A stretch of 64,000 nucleotides of DNA, taken from Hemerocallis citrina (taxonomy: Eukaryota; Streptophyta; Magnoliopsida; Asparagales; Asphodelaceae). Numbering within the stretch: the stretch's first letter is position 1; each line of letters begins with the position of its first letter. The stretch covers positions 1,612,001 to 1,676,000 of the forward strand of contig JACEHZ010000372.1 of the NCBI GenBank assembly GCA_017893485.1, read 5' to 3'. This document shows, in pieces, positions 63,569-64,000 of the stretch. Under the pieces are notes generated by a model. The model worked only from the letters and a program-made list of their open reading frames with translations. It searched no databases and was not told the DNA's origin. The position numbers were made by a program, and so were the translations under genes.

Positions 63569-64000
63569 CTAGATTTTCCCGTTGACACGTGCCTACGGCA
63601 CGCCTTCGGAACGGTGTACCGGGTATGATTATATAAAATAGCTTTAAAGGTCCAGCAAATTAATTGAAGTAGGAAACATATTATATGAGGAAGCAGCATA
63701 TCTACCTTTAAGCTCAACCATCACCTTCTTGATCATTACCTTGAACTTACCTGGAATGAATATATAGTTGGTTAGAAACACTGCATAAAGTTTTTTTAAC
63801 TTCAGCATCACTTTTAGATACTTGTAATAATTATGCAAGGACATGATCATATAGGTTTCATAGAGCTTACTCTAATCCCATAACCACTATGAGCATGTCT
63901 AAATACAATGGTAACCCAAGTGAAGGTGTGAAGGTATCTACAATACCAATAATTTAAATATTTGTTTGTCTGAGACTCAGCTTGCAATTGAAATACCTCT
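63569..64000 (-). mobile_element. Helitron 3' end, continues beyond the window
   Basis: On the minus strand the end ...CGTAGGCACGTG...AAAATCTAG|T (to 63569) closely resembles the end of the Helitron at 58698-59273 over ~45 bp. The 5' part lies outside the window. No coding sequence is recognised in the visible 430 bp. Confidence 0.4.

Overview
The window is intergenic, transposon-packed nuclear DNA of a flowering plant. The evidence is the set of families present: Tat-type Ty3/gypsy elements with tRNA-Asp-like primer sites, a Tekay/Del-type chromovirus, Helitrons, hAT elements and a long AT-rich minisatellite. I find no ordinary single-copy host gene, rRNA or functional tRNA. The species cannot be named from the sequence.

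Layout. 1-3656 is the 3' tail of a chromovirus (end of pol, then a 3.3-kb LTR) that jumped into the 5' LTR of element A. Element A (3657-18785, + strand) is a Tat-type element with a broken gag-pol, large tandem arrays and an antisense gene. 18786-20298 is an AT-rich minisatellite that resumes at 35043 after element B. Element B (20299-35042, - strand) is a second Tat-type element with a 4/5 target-site match and gag-pol broken by three stop codons. 35043-40996 is older DNA with nested insertions: a chromovirus solo LTR (perfect 5-bp duplication) inside a hAT-type element inside a Helitron. Element C (40997-58681, - strand) is a very young Tat-type element with an intact 1908-residue gag-pol and a perfect 5-bp target-site duplication (TTTAT). 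Its two 2145-bp terminal repeats are identical. 58682-64000 holds Helitron ends and a decayed autonomous hAT element nested in a small hAT-type element.

How the parts work together. Each Tat element carries gag-pol in the sense direction. On the opposite strand, between pol and the 3' LTR, each carries a second transcription unit with its own TATA promoter. This antisense unit has three exons and two introns, and intron positions and phases are the same in A, B and C. It encodes a protein with a domain like the one usually labelled 'putative gypsy type transposon', then a basic, nuclear-localisation-like stretch and a coiled coil. A second coiled-coil ORF follows. In every element the same family of tandem repeat, in the same direction, lies on both sides of this antisense unit. 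Because the unit is antisense, its introns cannot be removed from the genomic RNA and so survive retrotransposition.

The most unusual object is the terminal repeat of element C. It is a compound LTR made of a complete LTR (Y), a primer-binding site, a truncated gag and a second complete LTR (X). X and Y share an identical 445-bp U3 and diverge just after the expected transcription start. This is what is expected if a C copy sitting in the gag of another element was transcribed from the outer promoter, primed from the inner primer site, and integrated as a new unit. The composite has its own target-site duplication, so it has probably transposed as such.
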